DNA from: Paenibacillus azoreducens
GTDB taxonomy: Bacteria > Bacillota > Bacilli > Paenibacillales > Paenibacillaceae
DNA: 64,000 nucleotides
Reading direction: 5' to 3'
NCBI RefSeq assembly: GCF_021654775.1
Contig: NZ_AP025343.1
Location: 6,167,501-6,231,500, forward strand
Part shown: one piece after another, positions 18,760 to 28,121 of the stretch
Layout: the number at the start of each line of letters is the position of its first letter
Numbering within the stretch: the stretch's first letter is position 1
The notes under the pieces: generated by a model
The model's database searches: none
Told to the model about the DNA's origin: nothing
The model's input: the letters and a program-made list of their open reading frames with translations, nothing else
Position numbers and translations under genes: made by a program

Positions 18760-20069
18760 TTGTTTTTTGAATACGCAAAAGAACCTGCAACAAGGCGATT
18801 TTTACTTATCGTCTCTTCGATGGTGCTGATTCTTTCCATTATTGTAGTCCTTGCCATGGCGATCGTCTTCTGCTCGGGGACCCGCTCAAGCTGAACAGTG
18901 ACGACGTAAAATATATCCACAGCGCAAAAGTGCTGCTTTATGAGGGGACGCTTGTTTACAATTCCGGCGACGAGCCGTCGGCGTTTATCATGCCGGGCAT
19001 AACCCTTATTCTAAGCGGCTTTATGGCGGTTTTCGGAAATGAGCATGGCGTAACGGCCTTCAGAATCTTTCAATCCATTCTGCAGGCTTTATGTATTTTT
19101 CCGGTCTACTATCTTGCCAGGTATACCTTCAACCATCGGGTTGCCGTCATCACTACGCTGCTGGCTGCCCTATATCTTCCCGATTATTTCACAGCCGGTT
19201 CCGTGCTGACCGAAGGCTCTTACCGCATCATTATCCTGGTGCTACTTTGCGCCATGATCGCAGCTTTACATACGAAAAAAACAGGTTGGTATATCGGCGT
19301 CGGGGCGCTCACCGCCGCTGCCGCTTATTTTAAGCCGCAGGCTTCCTTATTTCCGTGCATGATGCTGTTTTTATGGCTGGCATACCGTTATTCCTGGAAA
19401 GAGATCATCCGGTTTACGTTCACCATCCTGGCCGCGTACATCGTGCTGCTGCTTCCATGGTGGATTCGGAACTATATGACTTTCGGGCATTTTATTCTGT
19501 TCACCAGCTCGGCTGGCAGCCCGTTTTTGCTGGGGGCCCGGATCAAGTACCAGCTTCCGCCGCCTGGTTTTTTTGCCGCGTATCCACAGTACGATCCCCA
19601 AACGATCTTTATGGGTTCAGACGGAGAAGCGGTCGCCAAAGGACTTGATATATTAAAATACGGCCTGGTCCATGAGCCACTGAAATACATTTACCATTAC
19701 ACCATCGGCAGATTTCAATCTCTTTATTTCGTTCCTTTTTATCTGCATGATATTTTCTCAATCCAAAAGCCGGTCGTTGAAATGATTCAAAAGGTAATGA
19801 TAACAGGCGGGCTGATCGGCATCGTATGGGCGTTCTTCCGCAAAATCGGAAAATCGCTGCTGCCGGTTTTGCTGGCGCTTGTTTATTTTACCGCGATCCA
19901 TCTACCGTTTGTGGCGATGTCCAGATACGGTTATCCGATGGCGCCCTTTTTCATGCTGTTTGCCGGTTATACCATCCATCAAGTCATGATGATCATTCAA
20001 AATATTAGAAAGAAAAATAAAGGGGTGGACAAGCATGTCGAAAATACTGGTTATCATTCCAGCTTATAA
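18760..20069 (+). pseudogene. GT39/ArnT-like membrane glycosyltransferase, frameshifted near the N-terminus
   Basis: Integral membrane glycosyltransferase that would use a polyprenyl-phosphate sugar. A start at TTG 18760 (GGGGG eight bases upstream) encodes an N-terminal membrane helix, MFFEYAKEPATRRFLLIVSS..., but stops near 18893. The body continues in the -1 frame from about 18864, where RLLLGDPLKLNSDD carries the conserved Asp-Asp region expected right after the first helix, then about ten more membrane helices to 20069. One missing base near 18856-18870 explains this. A start at GTG 18930 would lack the first helix and catalytic loop. Either a recent inactivation or a sequencing error; the downstream partners are intact. 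Confidence 0.8.
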
Positions 20070-20742
20070 TGAAGAATTAAGCATCCGGCGGGTGATTAAG
20101 GACATTAAACAGCATATGCCCGCTGCGGATATTCTGGTGATAAACGACGGATCGACAGATCAAACAGCATCCGCAGCCAGCGAGGCCGGAGCTGTCGTTA
20201 TTAATATGCCATTTAACGTCGGAATCGGCGGGGGCATGCAAACGGGATACATGTATGCCCGGGACAACGGATATGATGTTGCGGTTCAGATGGACGCCGA
20301 CGGGCAGCATGCCGCTGCCGATCTTCCCCATTTGATTGCTGAACTTCAGGGCAATGATCTCGTGATCGGGTCCCGGTTTTTGGAGGAAACGTCATACCGC
20401 TCGACATTTATGCGCAAAGTGGGCATCCGCTTTTTTTCAAGGCTTGTCAGTCTCGTCACAAAACAAAAATTTACGGATACAACCAGCGGTTTCCGGGCCG
20501 CAGGAAAAAGGGTCATCGAGCTGTATGCCGAATATTATCCCATCGATTATCCGGAAGTGGAAGCAATCGTATACCTGACAAGCAGAAAATGCAAGCTGGC
20601 TGAAGTTAAGGTCGAGATGCGCCCAAGACAAAACGGGAAGTCATCCATTACCCCCGTGAAATCGGCTTATTATATGATCAAGGTCACTTTATCGGTCCTG
20701 ATCAGCGCGCTTCGTTTCCATGAGGTGAAAACTGCGTCATGA
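20035..20742 (+). CDS. GT2 polyprenyl-phosphate glycosyltransferase (dolichol-P-mannose synthase type)
   Basis: Transfers a sugar from a nucleotide donor to a lipid phosphate at the membrane face, supplying the GT39-type transferase upstream. The 235-aa protein has the GT-A elements IPAYNEELSIRRVI, ILVINDGSTDQT, the DAD motif in QMDADGQHAAADLP, and an acceptor-side GSRFLEETSYRS. It has only a weakly hydrophobic C-terminus, so it probably relies on the small membrane proteins that follow. Its start overlaps the upstream gene by 35 bp and its end overlaps the next gene by 4 bp. Confidence 0.92.
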   Translation: MSKILVIIPAYNEELSIRRVIKDIKQHMPAADILVINDGSTDQTASAASEAGAVVINMPFNVGIGGGMQTGYMYARDNGYDVAVQMDADGQHAAADLPHLIAELQGNDLVIGSRFLEETSYRSTFMRKVGIRFFSRLVSLVTKQKFTDTTSGFRAAGKRVIELYAEYYPIDYPEVEAIVYLTSRKCKLAEVKVEMRPRQNGKSSITPVKSAYYMIKVTLSVLISALRFHEVKTAS

Positions 20743-21092
20743 TGAGTATTTATTCGTTATCGGTTTTATTTTCCATTATCTTTTTGCTCGCCGTTCTTGA
20801 ATTGGTCAGACGCCGGAAGCTGAAAGAGCAATACTCTTTGCTTTGGATTTTGATGGGTGTTCTGTTGCTGCTGATTTCAATGAATGTGAAACTCATCGAA
20901 AAACTTGCCGCATGGCTTCATATCGAATATGCGCCTGCCCTGCTTTTTCTGTTTGGTTTATTATTTTGTTTCGTCCTGATTTTGCATTTGACGCTCGTAA
21001 TTACAAAGCTGAGCAAGCAGGTTTTGCGCCTGACGCAGGAGATGGCCATTCTCAAAGGAAAGGAATCAACACTTCATGAACACCATCATTAG
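20739..21092 (+). CDS. DUF2304 small membrane protein
   Basis: The 117-aa protein has three hydrophobic segments with charged loops (LVRRRKLKEQYSLLWILMG) and ends in a helical tail with a His-rich terminus. This pattern and the position directly after a GT2 gene match DUF2304 proteins, commonly found next to polyprenyl-phosphate glycosyltransferases. A role as membrane anchor or activator is inferred from context. Overlaps both neighbours. Confidence 0.82.
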   Translation: MMSIYSLSVLFSIIFLLAVLELVRRRKLKEQYSLLWILMGVLLLLISMNVKLIEKLAAWLHIEYAPALLFLFGLLFCFVLILHLTLVITKLSKQVLRLTQEMAILKGKESTLHEHHH

Positions 21093-21420
21093 TTATGTAC
21101 TGCTGCTATTGAATATCATTTTGCTCGTATGCGGCCAAATTCTGTTTAAACTAGGACTGCAAAGCAGCGGTGGGCTTCATTGGATCAAAATGCTGTCCTC
21201 GGTCCATATTTGGAGCGGACTTTTCCTATACGGGCTGGCCACGCTTTTGTGGTTTGCCGTCTTGTCCAGACTGCCGCTGAGCGTTGCCTATCCGCTGCAA
21301 AGCCTGGCTTACGTTCTGGCCCTGATTCCCGCTGTTTTCCTCTTTCATGAAACCATCAATGCAACCAAAGTGATCGGCGTTGCCGTCATCATCGTCGGTG
21401 CGTATTTAATTGTAAAATAA
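21076..21420 (+). CDS. EamA/SMR-like four-helix membrane protein
   Basis: The 114-aa protein has four predicted membrane helices and the small-multidrug-resistance/EamA half-size pattern (GQILFKLGLQSSGG; PLSVAYPLQSLAYVLALIPAVFLFHETI). In this cassette it is more likely a lipid-linked sugar flippase component, like the ArnE/ArnF pair, than a drug pump; that is inference from its neighbours. Overlaps the previous gene by 17 bp and ends the four-gene operon. Confidence 0.85.
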   Translation: MNTIISYVLLLLNIILLVCGQILFKLGLQSSGGLHWIKMLSSVHIWSGLFLYGLATLLWFAVLSRLPLSVAYPLQSLAYVLALIPAVFLFHETINATKVIGVAVIIVGAYLIVK

Positions 21421-21536
21421 TAAAGCAGCCAGACCGAAGGGGAGAACCTCTTCGAGCTGGCCGCGGTGATCTTCCTAAACAATGTCTGATTGAACGAATA
21501 ACGATGTTTGTGCTCTGACGAACGTATGTCATGATC

Positions 21537-21719
21537 TAACGAAACACACAATCGTTATTTGAGCAAAAATGAGCTTCTAAAACTTCTAACGAATCTAGGA
21601 AACGCTATTTAACTCAAAAGTGGTCCATTCGGCCACATTTCGTCCAAATAACGATCTGTAGTTTCGTTAAATTTAAATCGGCATCGTTTTTGCGGATATA
21701 ACGCTCCCCAGTTTCGTTA
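21537..21719. repeat. Four-module (++--) 183-bp intergenic element, copy 2
   Basis: Module heads TAACGAA at 21537 and 21587 on the plus strand and complements ending at 21669 and 21719, with the same 50/83/50 spacing as the copy at 14991. It ends 6 bp from the stop codon of the next minus-strand gene and fills the convergent gap after the sugar cassette. Confidence 0.85.
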
Positions 21720-21725
21720 GGAAAT

Positions 21726-22808
21726 TCAATGAATGGCTGAAGCGGCTTGTTCTTCTTCGGACGATACCGGATCGTTTTCCCAAATGGTGCTCGGAATCTC
21801 CCGCCTCAGTACAGGCAGCACTTCCTCGGCAAAACGCTGCAGCTGCTCCTCCTGCTCCGATTCCGTCAATCCGTCGACGCTGATGCTTAACACTTGATGG
21901 CCAAAGGCTTCGTGGTAGTTCAAAACTTTCTCTATGACCTGCTCGGGGCTACCGATCAGCGCCGGACCATTTGCAATCACATCCTCCAGGCTGGTAAAAG
22001 GAGACTTGTTGTGCTTCGAGGATTCCGTTACGCTGAATGCGCTGTAGTACGGTCTATAGCGGCGGATCGCCTCCTCGGCCGTGCTGCCCAGATAGAGGCT
22101 CCCCGAACCCGCCCCTACGACGGCGCGTGCCGGATCATGCCCGTAATGGGCGAGCCGCTCGCGGTAATGGTCGATCAGCGCTTTGTACTTGGCTTGCGGA
22201 TGGAAAGAGTTCGAAGAGAAAATCGGCTCTCCGAACTGCGCCGCCAGCTCCGTCGAGAGCGTGCTGGACGCGCTGCCATGCCATACCGGGATCGACTTCT
22301 GGTAAGGCCTCGGATAAGTCGTTACCCGCTCCAAAGGCGGGCGATACTTGCCTTCCCAGGTTATGTTTTCCTCCGTCCACAGCCTCTTCAACAGCCGATA
22401 GCGCTCCGCCATGGACTCCCACTGCTCCTCCTCGGTGATGCCAAACAGCGGATAATGCCGTGGATCATTGCCTTTCCCGATAATCATTTCCAGCCGCCCT
22501 CCGGATAAGTGATCCAGCGTCGCATAGTCCTCGGCAACCCGTACCGGGTCGAGAACGCTCAGCACGGTTACTGTGGTCAGCAGGCGGATACGCGACGTTT
22601 GAGCCGCGATGGCCGTCAATACGACCGGCGGGGATGAGGACAGAAACGGAGCGCCATGTCGTTCGCCTACGCCATAGGCGTCAAACCCGAGCCTCTCGGC
22701 AAGGACGGCCTGGCGGATGACGTTGCGGAATTTCTGCTGTGCCGTCCAGGACTCGCCCGTAACCGCATTGGGGAGATTCATCATTAAACTGAATAATGCC
22801 ACTTTCAA
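21726..22808 (-). CDS. Luciferase-like (LLM) FMN-dependent monooxygenase
   Basis: Flavin-dependent oxidoreductase of the bacterial luciferase superfamily, using FMNH2 supplied by a reductase. The 360-aa protein has the TIM-barrel signatures ERLGFDAYGVGERHG, IAAQTSRIRLLTTVTVL, EDYATLDHLSGGRLEMIIGKG and PVWHGSAS. Substrate unknown. It lies downstream of an FMN reductase gene and is the last member of a long minus-strand set linked to sulfur scavenging, so an organosulfur substrate is a reasonable inference. No ortholog can be named with confidence. Confidence 0.88.
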   Translation of the reverse strand: MKVALFSLMMNLPNAVTGESWTAQQKFRNVIRQAVLAERLGFDAYGVGERHGAPFLSSSPPVVLTAIAAQTSRIRLLTTVTVLSVLDPVRVAEDYATLDHLSGGRLEMIIGKGNDPRHYPLFGITEEEQWESMAERYRLLKRLWTEENITWEGKYRPPLERVTTYPRPYQKSIPVWHGSASSTLSTELAAQFGEPIFSSNSFHPQAKYKALIDHYRERLAHYGHDPARAVVGAGSGSLYLGSTAEEAIRRYRPYYSAFSVTESSKHNKSPFTSLEDVIANGPALIGSPEQVIEKVLNYHEAFGHQVLSISVDGLTESEQEEQLQRFAEEVLPVLRREIPSTIWENDPVSSEEEQAASAIH

Positions 22809-22938
22809 AATACGAAAGCCTCCTTTAATACGATTTTTTCCCCCGCCCGCCTTGCCGCCCCGGTTCGAGCTTCTCTTTCACAGGACACTTCTGCATAAAT
22901 ATGGGGTGATTGTAAAACGAAGATGGCCTCAGCATCCC

Positions 22939-23517
22939 TTAGACCGCCTGCTCCTGCTTGTTACGATCGCGAACCGCCGCAACATGCCGGAGTTCGAGGA
23001 CCAGCTCGTTAACAGCGCTGTCCAGACGCTCCCGCAGCTGCCCTTCCAGTTCGAAACCGCCATGCTCCGTGCGGGTGATCCACCCGTCGACGGCAAACAC
23101 GCCCCCCAGTATATTCGTTCCTCCCAGTACGGAAACCACCGGCTTCAGTGCATAGTCGACGGCAAGCAGATGCGCAATCGTACCGCCAATGAAAAGCGGC
23201 AGAACCACTTTGCCCTGGAATCCTTTCTGCGGCACGAGGTCCAGAACGGTCTTCAGCGCACCCGAATAGGAAGCTTTAAATACGGGACTGGCAATAATGA
23301 CGGCGGCGGACTGTTCCACGGCTGCAAGCGCCTGCCGGATCGCAGGGCTGTTAAAATTCGCGCGGAGCAGATCTTCAGCCGGAAGCTCGGCGGCGGAAAT
23401 CAATTCGACGTCAAAACCGGCCAGCGCGAGACGATCCACTACATATTGCGTCATTCCGAATAACCGGGAGCTCTGCGTTGGGCTGCCTGCGATCAAAGCG
23501 ATTTTTGTCATTTTCAT
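22939..23517 (-). CDS. ssuE: NADPH-dependent FMN reductase, SsuE-like
   Basis: Reduces FMN with NAD(P)H and passes it to partner monooxygenases. The 192-aa flavodoxin-fold protein has the FMN phosphate loop LIAGSPTQSSRL, IIASPVFKASYSGALKTVLDLVP and VLPLFIGGT, all SsuE-like. It sits among three luciferase-like monooxygenase genes, so it probably serves them in common. The symbol is by family similarity; sulfonate use is not shown by the sequence. Confidence 0.87.
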   Translation of the reverse strand: MKMTKIALIAGSPTQSSRLFGMTQYVVDRLALAGFDVELISAAELPAEDLLRANFNSPAIRQALAAVEQSAAVIIASPVFKASYSGALKTVLDLVPQKGFQGKVVLPLFIGGTIAHLLAVDYALKPVVSVLGGTNILGGVFAVDGWITRTEHGGFELEGQLRERLDSAVNELVLELRHVAAVRDRNKQEQAV

Positions 23518-23536
23518 CCTCCTTATGGTTGAACGG

Positions 23537-23791
23537 CTAATTTCGCCAGAATGCGTGCATCTTGCATAAGATTGCTCTCATCCAGAGATCAAACCGGGGC
23601 AAGTGGATGGCGTGAGTGATTCCCCTGGCTGCATTGCCGCAGCCGATAAAGGCGAACGCCTCGGGAGCCCGGTCCAAATGCCAGCCGAAATCCTCCCCTG
23701 CCAGACTTGGCGGCGAGAGTCCTACGACCTGCTCCTCATGAAGCGTTCCGGCATCCGCCATCATCTTATCCGTTTGTTCCGTAATGCTCAC
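23537..23791 (-). pseudogene. C-terminal fragment of an M20 amidohydrolase
   Basis: The 84-residue frame matches only the end of an M20 deacylase: PPSLAGEDFGWHLDRAPEAFAFIGCG carries the conserved (S/G)GEDF motif and GITHAIHLPRFD is the metal-site His region. The N-terminal ~300 residues, including the CGHD metal site, are absent, and only 18 bp separate it from the upstream monooxygenase gene. It is a deletion remnant of a second deacylase related in type to the intact one at 26846-28045. Confidence 0.8.
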
Positions 23792-23809
23792 TCATATCAA
23801 TGAATCCTG

Positions 23810-25147
23810 TTAGGAACGCACAGCTTCCGCTTTCGCCTTGGTATACCGGTTCTCCGGCACGGCTAACCCGAGATTGCCCCGGAGCGTGTCGCTTTCATAT
23901 TCGGTTCTGAAAATTCCCCGTTCTTGCAGGATCGGCACGACCTGATCCACGAAGTCCTCAAGTCCATGCGGCACGGCAGCCGTGAGCATAAATCCGTCGG
24001 CAGCGCCCGCTTCGAACCATTCCTGAATACGGTCTGCCACCTGCACGGCTGTTCCAATGAAATTACCTCGCGGCGTAGCCGATTGAAGCGCCACCTGCCG
24101 GAGCGTCAGCCCTTTTTCCTTCGCCTCCCGCTTGATTTTATCCGTACCGCTCTGGAAGCTGTTTTTGCCCAAGTCCCCGAGCTCCGGAAACGGCTCATCC
24201 AGCGGATATTGCGAAAAGTCATGATGCTCGAAGAAACGTCCCAAATAATTAAGCGCATTTTCGATCGTCACGAGGCTTGCAACCTCCTGATATTTGCGCT
24301 CCGCCTCTTCTTCGGTACGCCCGATAATCGGCCCGATCCCTGGGAAAATCAGCACATCATCCGGATTCCGGCCGGAAGCGGCGGCGCGAGCTTTGACATC
24401 CTGCGCAAACTGCAGCGCTTCCTCCAGGTTTTCCGCTCCGGCAAAGATGGCGTCCGCTTCCTTGGCGGCATAATTTTTGCCGACTTCCGACGCGCCTGCT
24501 TGAAAAATAACCGGCCCCCCTTGCTTCGAGCGTGCTATATTAAGCGGGCCCTTCACTGAAAAAAACTCGCCTTCATGGTTCAGCTCATGCATTTTATCCC
24601 GGTCGAAGAAAACCCCGGCCTCCTTGTTCCGGACAAAAGCGTCGTCTTCCCATGAATCCCATAATCCCCGCGCTACTTCCAGATATTCCGTAGCGATCCG
24701 GTAACGTTTGTCATGCTCCGGGTGCTCCTTTTTGCCATAATTCAACGCGGAGCCTTCCAGCGGGGATGTAACCACATTCCAGCCAGCACGGCCGCCGCTA
24801 ATGACGTCGAGGGAGCCGAACTGGCGGGCTACCGTAAACGGTTCGCTGTACGAAGTCGATAAGGTGCCGACAAGCCCGATGTTGGTGCTGACGGCCGCAA
24901 GCGCGCTCAGGATGGTGATCGGTTCGAAGCGGTTCAGAAAATGGGGAATCGATTTTTCGTTAATGTATAATCCGTCCGCGATAAAAATCAGGTCAAGTTT
25001 GCCTTCTTCAGCCTTGCGGACCCAGCTCTTGTACAGCTCAAAATTGACGCTCGCCGCCGGATCCATATCCGGATGCCTCCACAGGGAAGTGCCTCCGCCA
25101 ACGCCATGCAAGAGAGCCCCCAACTTCAACTGTTTTTGCTTTGCCAT
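23810..25147 (-). CDS. NtaA/SnaA/DszA-type FMN-dependent monooxygenase (CmoJ-like)
   Basis: Two-component monooxygenase subunit that oxidises C-S or C-N substrates with reduced FMN. The 445-aa length and motifs ([63 protein letters not shown]) match the NtaA/SnaA/DszA family. In B. subtilis a family member (YtnJ/CmoJ) acts in S-alkylcysteine salvage and YxeK acts on S-(2-succino)cysteine; the neighbours here (cystine-type ABC transporter, deacylase, acetyltransferase) suggest a similar N-acetyl thioether substrate. That assignment is inferred from context. Confidence 0.88.
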   Translation of the reverse strand: MAKQKQLKLGALLHGVGGGTSLWRHPDMDPAASVNFELYKSWVRKAEEGKLDLIFIADGLYINEKSIPHFLNRFEPITILSALAAVSTNIGLVGTLSTSYSEPFTVARQFGSLDVISGGRAGWNVVTSPLEGSALNYGKKEHPEHDKRYRIATEYLEVARGLWDSWEDDAFVRNKEAGVFFDRDKMHELNHEGEFFSVKGPLNIARSKQGGPVIFQAGASEVGKNYAAKEADAIFAGAENLEEALQFAQDVKARAAASGRNPDDVLIFPGIGPIIGRTEEEAERKYQEVASLVTIENALNYLGRFFEHHDFSQYPLDEPFPELGDLGKNSFQSGTDKIKREAKEKGLTLRQVALQSATPRGNFIGTAVQVADRIQEWFEAGAADGFMLTAAVPHGLEDFVDQVVPILQERGIFRTEYESDTLRGNLGLAVPENRYTKAKAEAVRS

Positions 25148-25204
25148 GATTTCATCCTCCTTATCGAAATGTCATTTTATAGAACCGAAAGTGTGAAGTG
25201 TAAC

Positions 25205-25690
25205 TTAAACTGCTCCTAAAGCCCCCTTGGCTTCCTGTTTTACCCGCTCGATTTGTCCGAGGTGATGCTGCACATGCCGCGTAAAACTATGGATGATGTC
25301 CTTAACGCTGACCGTTTCCCCTTTAAAATTGACGCCGGTTTTTCCGAGTTCCTCCCCGCTTAAGCGCCCTATCAAAAGGCTGTTGTATTCCAAAATCGTA
25401 TGAAACGCATCCAAAATATCGGAAATCCGGCCCTGATTCGAATGCTGGCCGCTAACCCAAGCGTCCTGGTTAAAAGCCGGAAGCTGCGCCGTTGTTCCCG
25501 CCAAAACATCCCGGATCCGAAACGAAATGACGATGCTGTGGTCCACGAGATGCGAAACCACCTCCTGCACGCTCCAACTGCCGGGCGAAGGCTTCCATTT
25601 CACCTGCTCCTCGCTCAGCCCGGCAACGGCTGCCGCCAGCTGTCCATGGGTATCCAAAAAAGCTTCCAAGTCAATCCCGGTCATATTCAA
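25205..25690 (-). CDS. DinB/YfiT-fold protein, possible thiol transferase
   Basis: The 161-aa four-helix protein has the DinB_2 signatures: WSVQEVVSHLVDHSIVI near residue 40 and a C-terminal HxxHH (RHVQHHLGQIERV), giving the three-His metal site of the fold. The motif SPGSWSVQEVVSHL is diagnostic. Some family members are bacillithiol S-transferases; others lack a known role. Overlaps solA by 4 bp and lies within the sulfur locus, so a low-molecular-weight thiol substrate is a plausible guess. Confidence 0.85.
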   Translation of the reverse strand: MNMTGIDLEAFLDTHGQLAAAVAGLSEEQVKWKPSPGSWSVQEVVSHLVDHSIVISFRIRDVLAGTTAQLPAFNQDAWVSGQHSNQGRISDILDAFHTILEYNSLLIGRLSGEELGKTGVNFKGETVSVKDIIHSFTRHVQHHLGQIERVKQEAKGALGAV

Positions 25691-26859
25691 TCTCCTCCTT
25701 GTGCAATGCTTGGCGTACGCTCAGCCTGCCGCGCAAAACGCGAAAGCGCAAACGGGCGGATATCATACTGAACCGCTTCATCCAAGACCATCTGCGAACA
25801 TATTTCGCCGACGACGCTCGAAAATTTGAACCCGTGTCCGGAAAATCCGCCGGCAACGACGATATGCGGATGCTGCGGATGCCGGTCGATGATAAAATCT
25901 TCATCCGGGGTAAGCTCGTATTTGCAAGCCGCGCCCTTGGCGAGCCGCCCGGAAGCTCCGGGCATATACTTTCCAAGCACGCTGCGAAGTTCCTCTTCAT
26001 CCTCAGGCAAGCCGCCGAATGGAAGAAACGGCTCTCCCGGCTTCCAATCCAGTCCGGTGTCATGGCGGCCGATTTTCAGCCCGGCACCGCCGATATCCGG
26101 AAAACCGTAATATCCGCCTTCCTCCGTGTTTAACGTAAATCCCGGGAATCTTCCTGCTTTGAAATCATCGGAAGCGTTCGTTTCGAACCACCCGACCGTC
26201 TTGCGGACGGCCCTGACCGGAAGGGAAACAAACGGGGCCAGCGACCCGAACCATGCCCCTGCGGTCAGCACCGCTTTGGCGCCGTGATATTTGGCATTCC
26301 GGGTTTCCACTACCACGCTGCCCTTCCAGGCTGTAATGCCGCAAACTGCCGTATGCGTCAACAGCTCTGCTCCATTGGCGAGCGCCAGCGCTTTATACGC
26401 ATCAACGCAGGCTTCGCTGCGCAGATAGCCGGCGGCAGGTTCATACATCGCTTCGAAATGCTCGGGCAGGCGCAGACCTTTCCAGCGCCTGTGGATTTCA
26501 TCCGCATCCAGCCTTTCCGTATGAACTCCCTGCTTAGCGGCGGCGGCCATGCGCTCCTTGAAGGAATAACGATTTGGATCCGTTATGTTCAATACCCCGG
26601 ATTGCACCAGCAGCTGCGCTTCCATTCTCTCCTCCAGCTCATTCCACAGCTGGTGGGCGCGGATCGCCATCTCCGTATAGACGGGATGACCGCTGTAAGC
26701 ATGCCGGATCAGCCGCGGTTCCCCGTGATGGCTGCCCTCCCGGTGCGGCGGGTCAAATGCATCGATGAGCAGCGTGCGCAGGCCCCGCCGTGCAAGATAA
26801 TATCCGGTGCTCATACCCATGGATCCCGCCCCGACTATAATAACGTCATAACTTTTCAT
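25687..26859 (-). CDS. solA: SolA/MSOX-type FAD amine oxidase
   Basis: Flavoenzyme of the monomeric sarcosine oxidase/N-methyltryptophan oxidase family, oxidising secondary or N-methyl amines with release of H2O2. The 390-aa protein has the dinucleotide motif IVGAGSMGMSTGYYLARRG, DAFDPPHREGSHHGEPRLIRHAY characteristic of the family, and ACKYELTPDEDFIIDRHP, where Cys is the expected covalent flavin site, then GFSGHGFKFSSVVGE. Overlaps the upstream deacylase by 14 bp. Its presence in a thioether-type operon is unusual and suggests an oxidative N-dealkylation or amine step. Confidence 0.9.
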   Translation of the reverse strand: MKSYDVIIVGAGSMGMSTGYYLARRGLRTLLIDAFDPPHREGSHHGEPRLIRHAYSGHPVYTEMAIRAHQLWNELEERMEAQLLVQSGVLNITDPNRYSFKERMAAAAKQGVHTERLDADEIHRRWKGLRLPEHFEAMYEPAAGYLRSEACVDAYKALALANGAELLTHTAVCGITAWKGSVVVETRNAKYHGAKAVLTAGAWFGSLAPFVSLPVRAVRKTVGWFETNASDDFKAGRFPGFTLNTEEGGYYGFPDIGGAGLKIGRHDTGLDWKPGEPFLPFGGLPEDEEELRSVLGKYMPGASGRLAKGAACKYELTPDEDFIIDRHPQHPHIVVAGGFSGHGFKFSSVVGEICSQMVLDEAVQYDIRPFALSRFARQAERTPSIAQGGD

Positions 26860-28045
26860 AATGGTTATGACCCTTCACCCCGCCGTGGCGAAGCTGCGCC
26901 AAGGCAAGCTCGGCAAGCTCCGTAAAGAAACGGATGCTGACCGGAATCGCGGCTTCATCAAGCGTAAAGGCCGGATGATGCCACTCCTGCGTCCCGGCCG
27001 TTCCCATAAAAACGAATAATCCCGGAACATGCCGCTGATAGACGGCAAAATCCTCGCCTGCCGGCGACGGCACAGGCACTACGGCCTGAAATCCGGCCGC
27101 GGCTGCGGCCTCTAGGCCCAACCGCGCAAGCGCTTCGTCGTTATTCACCGGCGGCGGTCCCCCGATCCAGCGCACGCCGGCGCTGGTGCCAAAGGCTGCC
27201 GCCACGCCTTCGACCACTTGGCCGAAGCGCTCCAGCACGTCCGCACGCACCTGTTCATCGAAGGTGCGAATGGTCCCTTCCAGCACGGCTTTACCCGGAA
27301 TCACATTCCAGGCCGTGCCGCTGTTCAGCTTGGTCACGCTGATGACCGCGCTTTGCAGGGAGCTCACATTCCGGCTCACGATCGACTGAAGCGCCGTAAT
27401 GACATGAGCGGCAGTGACGATCGGGTCGATTCCCGCTTCGGGAACGGCAGCGTGCGATCCTCTGCCTGCAATCTCGACGATAAAGCCGTCGGCGGCAGCC
27501 ATCAGCGGCCCGCCTTTGATCCCGATCGTCCCTACCGGCAGATCGGGTTTATTATGCATGCCGAATATGGCCTGCACTCCTTCCAGCGCCCCGCTGTCAA
27601 TGACCTGCTTCGCGCCTGCGGCTTTCTCTTCGGCCGGCTGAAAAATCAGCCTGACCGTTCCTTGCAGCTCGCCTTCCCTTTCTTTCAAGGCGTAAGCCGT
27701 CCCAAGCAGGGAGGCGGTATGAAAATCATGCCCGCAGGCATGCATTTTGCCGGGAATCTTTGACGCGAAGTCAAGGCCGGTCTCTTCCTGAACCGGCAGC
27801 GCATCAATATCCGCGCGCAGCGCGATGACAGGACCCGGGCGCAAACCTCCGACCTCGGCGATCACTCCGGTTGCCAAGGAATAATCGAGAACCCGAATAT
27901 CGGCTTCCTTCAGCCATCCCCTGATCGCTTTCGTCGTTTCAAACTCCTCGCCCGACAGCTCCGGATATTGATGCAGATGGCGGCGAAAACCGATGAATTT
28001 TTCATAGCCTGTTTCGGCCACCTGCCCAAGTTGATGACCAGTCAT
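26846..28045 (-). CDS. M20 family amidohydrolase (N-acyl amino acid deacylase; SndA/YxeP/HipO-like)
   Basis: Zn/Mn-dependent hydrolase that removes an N-acyl group from amino acids. The 399-aa protein has metal motifs ACGHDFHTASLLG and QPAEEKAAGAK, the dimerisation-domain GRGSHAAVPEAGIDPI, and the C-terminal PSPAGEDFAVYQ and EWHHPAFTLDE. In the B. subtilis ytmI and yxe pathways an enzyme of this type removes the acetyl group added by a GNAT partner. The same job is likely here given the GNAT gene at 33621. Confidence 0.92.
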   Translation of the reverse strand: MTGHQLGQVAETGYEKFIGFRRHLHQYPELSGEEFETTKAIRGWLKEADIRVLDYSLATGVIAEVGGLRPGPVIALRADIDALPVQEETGLDFASKIPGKMHACGHDFHTASLLGTAYALKEREGELQGTVRLIFQPAEEKAAGAKQVIDSGALEGVQAIFGMHNKPDLPVGTIGIKGGPLMAAADGFIVEIAGRGSHAAVPEAGIDPIVTAAHVITALQSIVSRNVSSLQSAVISVTKLNSGTAWNVIPGKAVLEGTIRTFDEQVRADVLERFGQVVEGVAAAFGTSAGVRWIGGPPPVNNDEALARLGLEAAAAAGFQAVVPVPSPAGEDFAVYQRHVPGLFVFMGTAGTQEWHHPAFTLDEAAIPVSIRFFTELAELALAQLRHGGVKGHNHYEKL

Positions 28046-28121
28046 CCCATCATCCTCCTATTCCTATTAGGTTAGTTCCTGACATTGTACATGTTGACCG
28101 CAAGGGGCGGATCGTTCTTTC

